Shown: positions 1 through 9,945 of the stretch, piece by piece
How the letters are laid out: the number at the start of each line of letters is the position of its first letter
Position numbering within the stretch: the first letter of the stretch is position 1
Source: Sporisorium sorghi
Taxonomy: Eukaryota > Basidiomycota > Ustilaginomycetes > Ustilaginales > Ustilaginaceae
DNA length: 64,000 nt
Direction: 5' to 3'
NCBI GenBank assembly: GCA_023212695.1
Contig: JALCCG010000032.1
Coordinates: forward strand, 1-64,000
Made by a program: the position numbers and the translations under genes
Notes under the pieces: generated by a model
Told to the model about the DNA's origin: nothing
The model's database searches: none
The model's input: the letters and a program-made list of their open reading frames with translations, nothing else

Positions 1-87
1 TTTATACTTTTTCCCAACATAACCATTTTTTGATTTGAGGGATGGTGAGGAAAAGGATTAAGTAAGAAGTTTTGGGGTGGGGTTTTT

Positions 88-138
<51 letters not shown>

Positions 139-579
139 GTATTTCATTTTTGGAAAGCAGTTCTTCGCTGCCTTCTGCCGGTGTTGCTCAGACGATCATG
201 ACAAATCCATGTTTCTTTTGCGCAGTAAATCGGGTGACCAGCTCGAATCGGGGCTGAGAGAGAGAGAGGGCGAAAAGGCATAAATCAACGCGTTCTCTCT
301 CTGCGAAGCGCTCACCAAAGACTCGGCTTTCGGCAATTGTCCACGCAACTCTGGCTCAGGCACCTCTCGTCACTTCAACTCACCTTGAACTCACCACTCG
401 AACTCAGCCCACATATCCCCCACCTCGATCATCACGGCTGCTGATCTTGCTCGTCTCTCCAACACCCATGCAGCTCTCCTAAGCGCACGCAGGGCGACTC
501 AACACTGGCATAGCCGAGTCAGCTCTTCAGTCCAAAAGCGTTCTTTGTAGTGGCTCAGCCCCCGTAATCGGTCAACATC
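1..579. other. Upstream region of TAF1 with a long poly-T tract
   Basis: No supportable gene. A poly-T run of about 47 bases (89-135) and a short GA repeat (about 257-272) precede a pyrimidine-rich, A/C-rich stretch that probably holds the TAF1 promoter and 5' leader. Open frames across the poly-T are artefacts encoding poly-Phe. Confidence 0.6.
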
Positions 580-3500
580 ATGGAGGACGAACAGAATGCC
601 GCCCTCCACCTCGGGGGTCTGGCGCTAGGCAATGTCCTTCGTGACCTTGGCATCGACGAGCAGCATCAGTCCGACCTCGAACGTCTCGGTATCGCTTCCG
701 GCAGTGGCAGGATCAAGCAGGAGGACATCTACAACGACCGCTTTGCAGACGACGACGATGACCTGGGCGACGCATACCGCCGCAACGGCTCCTCCACCAA
801 AGACTGGGAGACCGAGGTCGATGACGAAATGAGGAGAGAGCTCGCAAGTGAGCGAGACTCGGAAGAGCGAGCCGAGCTCGACAGATACTACCGCCAAGGA
901 TTGGCACAGCTCGAGCAGCCCAGAGCACCCCTCCGAGGAGAGGACGACGACTTTGACGAGGACAGCGACGACGACGAGGATGTACCGCTCTCTCGGCAAC
1001 AACCGCAGCAAGCTCAGACCAACGGTCACTCCACCCACACCAACGGCCATGCTCGATTCGGCGAACGAGTCATCAGGGTCAAGGAGGAGCGCGACGACGA
1101 CAGCGACATGGCTTTCCTGTCCGCACCGGCTCCATCCTCATCCACAGCTATGCCATCAGCATCAACGCCCTTGGTGCTACCGACCTCTCGCAGTCCAAGG
1201 CATGACTCGCCGCAGACACCTCCACCCCCGCCTCATCAGCACCAGCCATACGCGTCCACTGCACCGCCTCCTCGCCCCTACATCGACATGGATGAAGTCC
1301 GTCAACACTTCCCCGACTTTGAGCCTGGCAAGATCCTCAACTTCACCGACCTCTTCGCCACGCGTCCACCAAAGAAGCGCAAGCTCGGTCCCACCGCTGC
1401 CAAATTCCACATCACGCCCGAAGACGAGTTGCCAATACCCAAATCGACACGAGAAGAGCTCCTTCGATCTTCCGCACTGCGTCCACTCCACGCCTCGATC
1501 CTTCCAACACTCACACGTGATCTCGACGGATCCATTGCAGCTGCTGATCAGGCCGATGCTGCTACGGACGAGATCGATCTAGCCGTCATCTCCACGCCAG
1601 GGGTCAAGGCAGAAAAACGCAACGCTGCCTTGGCGCCCGTCGAACTCGACGACTGGGAGGATCGTATTGTTTGGGGAACATTGCAACAGAAAGAGTCGGC
1701 AACTCTGACATCAATGCACGTCGACACGATAGACAGCAAGACGGACTCGGACGCACAGCCTCCAGCAGCATTTGCACCTCCCGTCGTCGACAAGCCCTTC
1801 AACCACGACCTCTTCCGCGGCGCATGGTCCCGCAGCATTATCTGGGATTCCAGATCGCCCTTTGAGCCTTTCGACAAGCTCGTGCTCGACATGAACGACC
1901 CGCAGATGATGCTTGAAGAGGATCTGGGACCAAAGACAAAGCAAAGCTCCCTGCTGCGCTCCGATGCGCCCGTCGTGTCAGCAGCCGCCCAGCGCGACCT
2001 CGCACGCCGTCAAGCCGAGCTTGACCCTCTCAATTTGTCCAACGACAAGTTCTACGAGCAGACACGCGAGCATCGCCAGCGTGTGCGACAGACCCTCGGA
2101 AAGCTCGTGGTCCAGCACGCTTGGCCCGCCATCAAGCTCCAGCTTCCATGGTACAAGACCAAGCTCACCAAAGCCGAAGCCAGATCATTCCACCGTCCCG
2201 CCATGCAATTCCCCACCAACATGCCTCTTCACTTTTCAAAGACCATCTCGTCCAAGAAGAAAAAGGAAGGCGCAGGCGCACGCAAAGCCAAGGATCCCAA
2301 CGAGATGCTTCGCAGCACGCGCGATCTCACGCTCAAGGACACCGGCCCCTATGTGCTGTACGAATACTCGGAAGAGTACCCGCCGCTGCTGTCCAAAATC
2401 GGCATGGGCAGTCTGCTCGTCAACTACTATCGAAAGAAGGATGCCAAGGACGAGCATGTGCCCAAGATGGACATCGGCGAGCCTTACCTGCTCGACGTAG
2501 CCGACGAGTCCCCCTTCATGAAGTTTGGCAACATCGAGCGAGGCCAGGTGCAGCCCACCTTGTACAACAACATGATGCGCGCACCGCTCTTCCGCCACAA
2601 ACCGGCACACACCGACTTCCTCCTGATCCGAAGCACCACCAAGAACGAGATCCGCTACTATCTCAGAGAGATTCGCAATCTCTTTGTGGTCGGTCAAACG
2701 TACCCTGTTCAGCCCATCCCTGGTCCCCACGCCCGTCTCATCACCAACAACATCAAGTACCGCCTTCAGATGATCGCCTACAAGCTCATCCAGAAGAGCC
2801 AGCGCCAGCGAATCAAGATCCATCGTCTCATGCGCTACTTCCCAGACCAGAACGAGCTGCAGATGCGTCAGAGGCTCAAGGAATTCATGGAGTACAACCG
2901 CAAGGCAGGTGACGTCAACCAGGGATTCTGGAAGCTCAAGCCGCACATTGTCGTGCCAGAGGAAGCCGAGCTGCTCAAGATGCTCCCGCCCGAAAACATC
3001 TGTCTAGCAGAAAGCATGCAAGTCGGTCAGCGACACTTGCTGGACTGCGGTTACACCAATACCGCCGAGGGTGACGATGACGACGAGAGCAAGATGGACA
3101 TCGAGCAGCTGCTCGCGCCCTGGATCACGAGTAAGAACTTTATCAACGCGACGCAGGGCAAGGCTATGCTCAAACTGCACGGTGAAGGCGACCCTACTGG
3201 ACGTGGCGAGGCGTTCAGCTTCATCCGTGTCTCGATGAAAGAGATCTTCCTGCGAGCAGATGAAGACGTGGAGGAGAGACTGGCACAAGCAGAAGCGGAA
3301 GCGAAAAGCAAGTCGGGCCACAAGTACAGCGTTGCCGAGCAGCAGGCGGTCTACCGATCCGAAATCGACCGCATTTGGAACGCACAATGTCGCTCGCTCT
3401 CCAATCCGGTGCCGCCCAAATTGATGGCCGAAGACGAACGACGCGCTCTTATGCAGGCCAATGGCGGTAAACCGGATGCGCGCAATGGTGGCCGAGGCGA

Positions 3501-4242
3501 GTCGGTCCGTCGTGACCGAAGTCCCAGCGCCATGAGCACCGTCAACGGCGACGGCGGCGACAAGTCGACCAAAGTGCTGCGCATCCGCCGCTTCATCAAC
3601 GGCAAGTGGCAGCGCGAAATGGTCCGCGATCCCGCCGTGATCAACGCCTACCTCACACAGCGCAAGAAGATCGAGGATGAAGCTATCGCGACCGAAGACC
3701 TGCTGCCTACCGGTGACGCGGCCATCGATCTGGCGCGTATGAAGCGCTTGCAGGAAGAGCTGGCACAGCGCAAAAAGAACCAGGAGCGACGTATCCAGCG
3801 CAAGAACGCCAAGGCTGCAGCAGAGGGTCTTGCGATTCCAGGCGGCTACAAGAGCTTGCTCAACAAGACGGATACCAAGCGACGCTGCGGCCGGTGTGGA
3901 GAGGTGGGCCACATGTCGACCAACACGTCGTGCCCCATGTTCCCCAAGGATGGCGGCAAGAACGGCGCTGGTGGGGCGGCGAGTGGGAGCGGAGGACCGG
4001 GGACACCGGGTACACCTGCGGGCGGCGCGAGGCCGGGCATGCCGCATCTGGCTAGTGGTGGAGGCTTCTTCGGCCCGGGTATGGGGATGGGCATTGGTAT
4101 GGCGAGTGCGGGGCCGATGACGCCGGTGACGCCGGCTGCACAGACGCCGGCAGACTCACCTGCGCCGCTGGCACAGAGTCCGGCGCCGGGAAGTGGGACG
4201 CCGACGCCAGGGCTCAAGCTGAAGCTCAAGAAGAAGGCGTAA
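580..4242 (+). CDS. TAF1: Transcription initiation factor TFIID subunit 1 (TAF1)
   Basis: Largest TFIID subunit, the scaffold that contacts TBP and promoter DNA in the nucleus. It is a single 1220-aa exon, slightly longer than yeast TAF1. The acidic N-terminus (Asp/Glu runs at residues 55-135) fits the TBP-binding TAND region. A basic NLS (PPKKRKLG, about residue 264) follows. The conserved central DUF3591 block lies at about residues 430-960 (PFNHDLFRGAWSRSIIWDSR; LLIRSTTKNEIRYYLREIRN). A CCHC zinc knuckle (CGRCGEVGH) sits near residue 1103, before a Gly/Pro/Thr-rich tail ending in KLKLKKKA. No bromodomain follows, as is normal for fungi, where Bdf-type proteins supply it. The start ATG is the first in the frame and follows an A/C-rich leader. 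The identification rests on the central block plus the knuckle. Confidence 0.95.
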   Translation: MEDEQNAALHLGGLALGNVLRDLGIDEQHQSDLERLGIASGSGRIKQEDIYNDRFADDDDDLGDAYRRNGSSTKDWETEVDDEMRRELASERDSEERAELDRYYRQGLAQLEQPRAPLRGEDDDFDEDSDDDEDVPLSRQQPQQAQTNGHSTHTNGHARFGERVIRVKEERDDDSDMAFLSAPAPSSSTAMPSASTPLVLPTSRSPRHDSPQTPPPPPHQHQPYASTAPPPRPYIDMDEVRQHFPDFEPGKILNFTDLFATRPPKKRKLGPTAAKFHITPEDELPIPKSTREELLRSSALRPLHASILPTLTRDLDGSIAAADQADAATDEIDLAVISTPGVKAEKRNAALAPVELDDWEDRIVWGTLQQKESATLTSMHVDTIDSKTDSDAQPPAAFAPPVVDKPFNHDLFRGAWSRSIIWDSRSPFEPFDKLVLDMNDPQMMLEEDLGPKTKQSSLLRSDAPVVSAAAQRDLARRQAELDPLNLSNDKFYEQTREHRQRVRQTLGKLVVQHAWPAIKLQLPWYKTKLTKAEARSFHRPAMQFPTNMPLHFSKTISSKKKKEGAGARKAKDPNEMLRSTRDLTLKDTGPYVLYEYSEEYPPLLSKIGMGSLLVNYYRKKDAKDEHVPKMDIGEPYLLDVADESPFMKFGNIERGQVQPTLYNNMMRAPLFRHKPAHTDFLLIRSTTKNEIRYYLREIRNLFVVGQTYPVQPIPGPHARLITNNIKYRLQMIAYKLIQKSQRQRIKIHRLMRYFPDQNELQMRQRLKEFMEYNRKAGDVNQGFWKLKPHIVVPEEAELLKMLPPENICLAESMQVGQRHLLDCGYTNTAEGDDDDESKMDIEQLLAPWITSKNFINATQGKAMLKLHGEGDPTGRGEAFSFIRVSMKEIFLRADEDVEERLAQAEAEAKSKSGHKYSVAEQQAVYRSEIDRIWNAQCRSLSNPVPPKLMAEDERRALMQANGGKPDARNGGRGESVRRDRSPSAMSTVNGDGGDKSTKVLRIRRFINGKWQREMVRDPAVINAYLTQRKKIEDEAIATEDLLPTGDAAIDLARMKRLQEELAQRKKNQERRIQRKNAKAAAEGLAIPGGYKSLLNKTDTKRRCGRCGEVGHMSTNTSCPMFPKDGGKNGAGGAASGSGGPGTPGTPAGGARPGMPHLASGGGFFGPGMGMGIGMASAGPMTPVTPAAQTPADSPAPLAQSPAPGSGTPTPGLKLKLKKKA

Positions 4243-4600
4243 CAGCAGCGAAGGCGCAGGTCGACCGCGCGCACACACACCTGGACATCTTGATCTTTCG
4301 TATTCATTCCGCAGTCACTACTGTTCGAACCACATCATGTATTTGTATTTCTATTCACCACATTTCTCCGCGATTGTCCTGTGGCTTGGTCCCGGGATGT
4401 GTTGAGACAAGTGTTGAGGAACGCTTTGAGGAGCAGCCAGCTCGTTCGGGGTCTTTGAGAAAATCTCGGGATCCGGAAATGGGTTGGTGGAGGAGGAGGA
4501 AAGTTGTAGAACTGAGCCGCTTGCTTTGTCCCCCTCATACCACCACATCCACACTGCTCCGTCTGTATCGAGCTCTGATGCTTATGCGTCCTTACCGAAG
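4243..4600. other. TAF1 to GCFC gene spacer
   Basis: Short tandem spacer of 358 bases, presumably the TAF1 3' UTR and the next gene's promoter. The downstream reading frame stays open back to about 4484, but it contains no ATG before 4601, so it is taken as non-coding leader. Confidence 0.5.
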
Positions 4601-7336
4601 ATGAGCAACAGCGCGAGCTTCGTCAAGAGAAGCAAGCCCAGGAGCTCGGCTTCCAGGATCAGCTCGACCTACGACGACGACGAAGATGCAGGAGCTGGTC
4701 CATCGAGCAGCTCCATCCGGCCTTCTGATCTGAGGCAGGAACTGGGCACAGCATCTCCACGGCGCTCGCTGATGGGGACAGATGATGCTGGAGACGAAGA
4801 CGATGCGGCCACGTCAAGCGTGGTCTTTCGCGCGCGAGCCAAGGGATCCAGAGGAGTCTCGACGTCTTCCTCACCAGCATTCACCAGCAGACCTGCGACG
4901 GGCCGATCGCCAGCATCTACAGCACTCAAGCAGCAAACAGCAGCCAATACGATGGGTGACGATGACGATGGGGATGACGGCGATGCGTTCGAGATTCGTC
5001 GGTCCATGCCCAGTCTAGGCGGCGGGAAACAGGCCAGAAAGGCTACGTTAGGGACAACAGTTTCGACAGATACCCCCAAGCGATCGACACCGCTGCGACC
5101 GACAGCTTTCCAGAGCCAACCATTGGATGCGGTAGAAACACCTTCGGGCACCGCGACGTCGAACGTGTACACATCCAAGTACCTCGAGGAGCTGCGCTCG
5201 TCCACGCCCACCTCACGCTCACGCGCACACAGTCCCGCACCGGTAGTACAACAACACACAGGCCCAGGAACGCGCATCGACGACCCCATGGTCGCGCAAA
5301 CTTCCCGCATCGCGCTTGAGGGTCCCACAGACGACAGCCTGGTGCGGACCAAGTTCGCCGCCGACTTTGCGCACGACGGCATCCCGAGCGAGAGCGTCAT
5401 CCGTGCAGCCAAGGAGAAGCGCGCCAAGCTCCGCGCCGCCGCTGCCAACTCCACATCCGACGACTACATCTCGCTCGGGACCTCTTCCAAGACCTCGGCG
5501 CTGAAACGGTACGACGCGATGGAGATCGACGACGGCCCGCATCCGCACTCGCGCCTGCAGAGGGAGGAAGACGAGCTGGGCGACGGCGAGGACGAGTTCG
5601 CCGAGTTCACCGGCGCCACCGAGCGCATCCCGATCGGCGAAAAGGCGGAGCGGGAGTGGCAAGACCGGCAGCGGCGGGAGATGGAGGCAGCTGTACGGGG
5701 CGATTTTGACGAGGACGCAGTGGTGGTGGAGGACGAGATGGACGAGGACGAAGAGGAGTGGGAGCGCGCACAGCTGCGGCGGACGCAGGTGCATGCTCGC
5801 GCGACGTCCTCGCAGGCGCAGTCGAGGGAGGCGTCGCCGTACCGGCCGGCGGCTGTGCCAGCGGCGGTACCGCTGCCGTCCGTGGGGACGTGCTCGACGC
5901 GGCTAGAACTCACGCTGCGTGCGCTCGAGCAGAGCACCGCCGCATCATCGGCTGTGATCGCGTCGGCAGCGAAAGAGTTGGAAACGCTCGACGAGGCGGA
6001 AGCGGAGAACAAGCTTGATGTGGGCGCGGTGGAGGACAAGGCGAGCTGGTTCAACGAGCTCGATACGTTTGTGGCTAGCCTGGCGCGGTTCATGGAGGAG
6101 AAGATGGCGAGGGTGGAGAAGGTGGAGAAGCAGGTGTTGGCGTTGTTGGTGAAACGGAATAGGATGTCGGGTAAGAGGAGGGCGAGGTGGTTGGATGACA
6201 GGTTGGGTTTGTGTATGGGGATGAGGCCGACGCCCAGCGCTGTGGTTGATTTCGGTGAGGAAGAGGAAGAGGATGCAGAGCTGGACACTGCTGCAGACGA
6301 CGGCATCCACTCACACACAGCAGTCGACGCATCGCAGCTGGACAACCTCGCACCCGCCGACGAGCTCTCATTCAGCCTCGCGCAGCAAGACATCGTGCAA
6401 ACCCTCGCCGCCGCATTCGCCGACGTCCAAGCGCCCGAATACCTCGATCCCGCCGCCACCGCCAACGACACCACCTCTATCCTCCCCTTCCTCCCCACCG
6501 CCTCCCCTCCGCCACCTCCTAACAGTGACGCCCTGCACCCACGCAGCGTCGTCGCCCGGTTCCACGAGTGGCGCCGCCGCTACCCAGACGAGTACGCGCA
6601 GGTGTGGGGCGGGCTGTCCGTGGCGCAGATCTGGGAGTTCTACGCGCGGCTCGAGCTTATTGCGTGGACACCGTTCAATGCGTCCGCCGGTGAGTGGCGA
6701 GGGGGCGCGGGAGCTATTGCGTGCTTTCGCTGGTTCGCTGGTGCGTCGGACTATAGCTCCACTGCTGGCGCGCCGGCGGTGGGGGGAGATGACGAGGTGC
6801 TCGCCACGCTCACCGCCAACGTGCTCGTGTCGCACCTCGTGAAGCTGGCGAGTAGGGGCGCGTATTCGCCCTGGTCCGAGCGGCAGACGGCGGAGGCGGT
6901 GGGCGCGGTGGACGTGGTGCTGACGGTGCTGGGCGCGCAGCACGCGCGGTGTGTGAGTCTGGTCGAGGCGTTTCTCGAGGTGTTCCGGACGCAGATTGCA
7001 AGGTTGCGGCAGGTGATACCGACACAGACGGAAGGAGGCGGCGAGGTGGCGAGGGCGAGAAGGGAAGTGGCGGAGCAGCTGGTTCAGGCGTTGCTCAAGA
7101 ACTTGGTGCGCTGGGCGCGCGTGCTCAGTCTTCAGACGGATGCGGGTGGGGGTGGAGCTATGAGTGCAGTGGGCAAGACGTTTGTCGGGCTGGTGGAAAG
7201 TCTGGTGGTGGATGTGATCGAGCCGTTCACGGTCTTTGAGGGGCAAGAGTCGATGAGGCGGGTGTTTGAGGTCGTTCCGCCGGGCGTTGTGGCAATGTCG
7301 CAGAAGCTCAGCCTACTGTTGTCGCAGCGATCGTAA
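4601..7336 (+). CDS. GCFC/PAXBP1 (Ntr2/ILP1-type) protein
   Basis: A 911-aa single-exon protein of the GC-rich-sequence DNA-binding factor (GCFC) family. Members in plants, animals and fungi are tied to spliceosome disassembly (Ntr2-like) or nuclear transcription. The N-terminus is typical (SFVKRSKPRSS, then an acidic DDDEDAG stretch). An acidic coiled region rich in E/R follows (about 365-455), then a helical middle segment (about 480-580). The conserved GCFC core includes RYPDEYAQVWGGLSVAQIWE and a following YARLELIAWTPF motif, near residues 650-700. The start at 4601 is chosen because it is the first ATG in the frame and opens directly into the family N-terminus. The choice between a splicing role and a transcription role cannot be made from sequence. 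Confidence 0.82.
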   Translation: MSNSASFVKRSKPRSSASRISSTYDDDEDAGAGPSSSSIRPSDLRQELGTASPRRSLMGTDDAGDEDDAATSSVVFRARAKGSRGVSTSSSPAFTSRPATGRSPASTALKQQTAANTMGDDDDGDDGDAFEIRRSMPSLGGGKQARKATLGTTVSTDTPKRSTPLRPTAFQSQPLDAVETPSGTATSNVYTSKYLEELRSSTPTSRSRAHSPAPVVQQHTGPGTRIDDPMVAQTSRIALEGPTDDSLVRTKFAADFAHDGIPSESVIRAAKEKRAKLRAAAANSTSDDYISLGTSSKTSALKRYDAMEIDDGPHPHSRLQREEDELGDGEDEFAEFTGATERIPIGEKAEREWQDRQRREMEAAVRGDFDEDAVVVEDEMDEDEEEWERAQLRRTQVHARATSSQAQSREASPYRPAAVPAAVPLPSVGTCSTRLELTLRALEQSTAASSAVIASAAKELETLDEAEAENKLDVGAVEDKASWFNELDTFVASLARFMEEKMARVEKVEKQVLALLVKRNRMSGKRRARWLDDRLGLCMGMRPTPSAVVDFGEEEEEDAELDTAADDGIHSHTAVDASQLDNLAPADELSFSLAQQDIVQTLAAAFADVQAPEYLDPAATANDTTSILPFLPTASPPPPPNSDALHPRSVVARFHEWRRRYPDEYAQVWGGLSVAQIWEFYARLELIAWTPFNASAGEWRGGAGAIACFRWFAGASDYSSTAGAPAVGGDDEVLATLTANVLVSHLVKLASRGAYSPWSERQTAEAVGAVDVVLTVLGAQHARCVSLVEAFLEVFRTQIARLRQVIPTQTEGGGEVARARREVAEQLVQALLKNLVRWARVLSLQTDAGGGGAMSAVGKTFVGLVESLVVDVIEPFTVFEGQESMRRVFEVVPPGVVAMSQKLSLLLSQRS

Positions 7337-7352
7337 TCCCTCACTCTTTTCA

Positions 7353-7372
7353 TTCTCTCTCTCTCTCTCTCA
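7353..7372. repeat. (CT)n microsatellite
   Basis: About ten CT units in the spacer between the convergent GCFC and UTP25 genes, probably in the 3' UTR. Confidence 0.8.
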
Positions 7373-7493
7373 ACGGCATCGAGCACAGTGTGTCATGCGT
7401 CGACATTCGGAAGAAAGATGGCAAGTCAAAACCGCTACGTGACCTTTTTCTGTTTGCATTGGCCCCCTCGCGTCGTCAACAGCAACTCTGATC

Positions 7494-9581
7494 TCAAACA
7501 AACTTCCACGTCGCCTTATCCGCCATGACCATCTCCTTGGCTTGCGTGCTACCCACCACCTTCTCGAGCTGCATCAAGTCGTACCTGCTGTAAACCACGT
7601 ACGAAGCGAGCTCGTTTGCGTCCACCTCCTCCTCCTCCTCGCCGCCATCTCCAGCCAGATCGCCCTTGGTGACAAACGGAAACTCGAGCACCTCCGAGAA
7701 GAAGCGCGCGTTCTGGGGCAGCTGGTAGAACACGACTGTCTTGACGCCACGCAGCTTGAAGCGGCGGTAGAAGTGCGCGCGCTCGGTGAGCAGCAGGAAG
7801 CGCTTCTTGCCGCTGAAGAAGGCCTCTCGCGCGCGTCGGATGTCCTTGGGCGTAGAGTACTCCGAGATGCTCGTATAGGACAGATTTGCGGTCTCGCCGA
7901 ATTTGCGCTTCTCGTTGGCGGAGCGCAGGAAGTCGTCCAGCCGCACAAAGTCGAAGTAGCTCGGCACGACGATGAGCGTGTGGCTGCTCGACACGGCGGA
8001 TTTGCTGAGCTGCGCCAAGGTTTTGGTGGTGAAGTGGGCGAAGCGCAGATCGGGTTCGGCATGTGCATTCGCCGCCTCGAACCGCGAAAACGTGTGGCGC
8101 ACGCCGCTGACTACACGGCTCATCTCCGCGTCCGCCTCCGCCGTCGCCACCACCGTGCGCACTTTACCCGCCACATTCTGCAGCGTGTGGTTGTACACCG
8201 CGCGCAACGCCGGGAAATCGTGCGCGGCCAGCAGCACCGTCTGCCGGAACATCGCCGCGCGGTTGTCCAGGTAGAACTGCTTGACCCGCGAGAAATCCGT
8301 ATCCCTGCTCTGGCGCGGGATCTGGTTCAACCGCCCCAACACATACTCCAAGTGCTCCCAGTTCTGCATACTGATCACATCGGTCTGGTCCACCACCACC
8401 ATCTCGACACTCGACAGGAAATCACTGTCCCCACCATCCTTCTCCATCCCCAACCGCAACCCCAGCGGCGAAGCCACAATCACATCCGAGTCGTAGAACC
8501 CGCTGAACAGCTTGAGGCTCTTGCGCGTCACTTTCAGACCGAGCTTGAACGAGTCGTCGATGTTGCCCGCAAAGTTGGCAATGTGGTCCTCGGGGTATTT
8601 GGCGGCGACTGCGGGGTCGGCGAGTTTGTCGATGGCCCCTTCGGGAAGGTTGTATTCTTTGGCGAAGCGGGTTTTGTTGTCGACTTGGCTGCACAGGCTG
8701 AATTTGGTGAGGAGGTCGACCCACTCGAGCGCCGAGTTGCGGAAGGGCAGCAGAATGAGTACCTTGGGTCGGGTGAAGCCCTGGTCGCGCAGGTCGAGGT
8801 CGTCGCTGTCCGCCGCTGAACCGTTCGCGGCAAGCTTGGCGAGCTTCTCGTTGTTCTTGAGCACCCTGCGGCGCGTCTTTGCGATGTGCGACATGGCATG
8901 CATCGCAAGCACCTGGCGGTACTGCGGTCGGTCGGCGAGCGCGACGTTGGCATCGCAAAAGTCAGCGTAGCTGCCCAGCGTGGTTGCGAGCGCCTTGTGC
9001 AGCGGTGTGGGAGAGGTGTACTTTTTAGCAACGAAAGTATTGAAGGCATCGAGCACTTTGACCTGTGGTTGGCCCGAGTACTGCTGTGCGTCAAAGTTGG
9101 GCAGCGTAGGCGTCGAGACTACGAGCTGAGTCGGGAGCGCAGGCAGGGTAGAGCGCGAGGTGGACCAGGTGAGCGAGGTGACGGATTCGGGAAGTTTGGC
9201 GACGGCTTGTGCGTGCGGACCATCGCTGCCGAAATGAGCGTCGAACGCTGTGAGCTGCTTTTGCTTCTGCTGCTTGTTGGAAGATCTCTTTTCAGAGTCA
9301 ACCTCGTCATCGTCATCGTCGTCCGAGACCTCGCCTACGAGCTCGGTGCCATTCTGCGCCTTGCTCGGTGAGGAAGTCGATGCAGTTGATCCATTTGACG
9401 CCTTGGATCGCTTGGAAGGTGATGCATCGGCCGCCTTAGAGGTGGACGCAGTGGCTTGCTGTGCGGCTACGGCTTTGCGGGTGATCTTGTCGTAATGCGT
9501 GAGATTGGACGAACGCTGACGCTTGCCTGGCCTGGCAGCGCTGACGTTGATGAGTGTGAGCAGCTTGAGCGTAGGATCCAT
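7494..9581 (-). CDS. UTP25: U3 snoRNA-associated protein 25 (UTP25/DEF)
   Basis: Nucleolar SSU-processome component needed for early pre-18S rRNA cleavage; a degenerate helicase-like protein. It has 695 aa in one exon. The N-terminus is basic/serine-rich and acidic (DDDDDEVDSEKRSS). The family blocks are TRPKVLILLPFRNSA (near residue 268), VVVDQTDVISMQNWEHLEYV (near 395) and VVFYQLPQNARFFSEV (near 615). Walker A and DEAD residues are not conserved, as expected for UTP25. The ATG at 9581 is the first in the frame and has a strong context (GCAGCCATGG); the 11 in-frame codons upstream of it lack an ATG. The gene is divergent from LSG1, another ribosome-assembly gene, with 364 bases between the start codons. 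Confidence 0.93.
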   Translation of the reverse strand: MDPTLKLLTLINVSAARPGKRQRSSNLTHYDKITRKAVAAQQATASTSKAADASPSKRSKASNGSTASTSSPSKAQNGTELVGEVSDDDDDDEVDSEKRSSNKQQKQKQLTAFDAHFGSDGPHAQAVAKLPESVTSLTWSTSRSTLPALPTQLVVSTPTLPNFDAQQYSGQPQVKVLDAFNTFVAKKYTSPTPLHKALATTLGSYADFCDANVALADRPQYRQVLAMHAMSHIAKTRRRVLKNNEKLAKLAANGSAADSDDLDLRDQGFTRPKVLILLPFRNSALEWVDLLTKFSLCSQVDNKTRFAKEYNLPEGAIDKLADPAVAAKYPEDHIANFAGNIDDSFKLGLKVTRKSLKLFSGFYDSDVIVASPLGLRLGMEKDGGDSDFLSSVEMVVVDQTDVISMQNWEHLEYVLGRLNQIPRQSRDTDFSRVKQFYLDNRAAMFRQTVLLAAHDFPALRAVYNHTLQNVAGKVRTVVATAEADAEMSRVVSGVRHTFSRFEAANAHAEPDLRFAHFTTKTLAQLSKSAVSSSHTLIVVPSYFDFVRLDDFLRSANEKRKFGETANLSYTSISEYSTPKDIRRAREAFFSGKKRFLLLTERAHFYRRFKLRGVKTVVFYQLPQNARFFSEVLEFPFVTKGDLAGDGGEEEEEVDANELASYVVYSRYDLMQLEKVVGSTQAKEMVMADKATWKFV

Positions 9582-9945
9582 GGCTGCGGTTTTGCTCGTC
9601 GATGGTGGACGCAAGCTGTCGAGATGGTGCGGAGGAAAGTGAAGGTCGAGAGATTCGGCTCAGTTTTTTGAGACAAAAAATCCAACTGCAGACTGCGACG
9701 TGAAAAAAAGGGCTTTGACAGGAAGAAAGCGCTCAAAAAAGAATTTTTGTGGAGGAAAAAGTCTGAAAAATTTCGCTTTTTTGCCCTTTTTTTTTTGGCT
9801 TTTCTTCTTGAACGGAGTTAGGGCAGCAGAGCAGTGTGTCTGGAAAGCGTGGCTCAGTCAAACGACCTTTTCAGTGACTTTGATATCAACTTGCCACTCT
9901 CTCTCATATCATCATCATCTCTATCCATCGATCGAGTCGCTCGAG
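9582..9945. promoter_or_regulatory. Shared divergent promoter of UTP25 and LSG1
   Basis: A 364-base A/T-rich stretch between two divergently transcribed ribosome-biogenesis genes. It contains long poly-T/poly-A blocks and the RRPE-like box listed separately. The reading frame of LSG1 is open back through part of it but has no ATG before 9946. Confidence 0.6.
9764..9773 (+). promoter_or_regulatory. RRPE-like element (TGAAAAATTT)
   Basis: Matches the core of the ribosomal RNA processing element known upstream of ribosome-biogenesis genes in ascomycete yeasts. Its place between UTP25 and LSG1 fits that role. Function here is inferred from sequence similarity and context only. Confidence 0.45.

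Noticed and set aside
72..283. Frames encoding poly-Phe across the poly-T tract
   Set aside because: Product of a homopolymer; no start context or domain. The tract has no adjacent target-site duplication or element that would support a retrotransposon tail.
4484..4600. N-terminal extension of the GCFC protein
   Set aside because: The frame is open but contains no ATG; the extension sequence is unlike the family, and 4601 is a good ATG.
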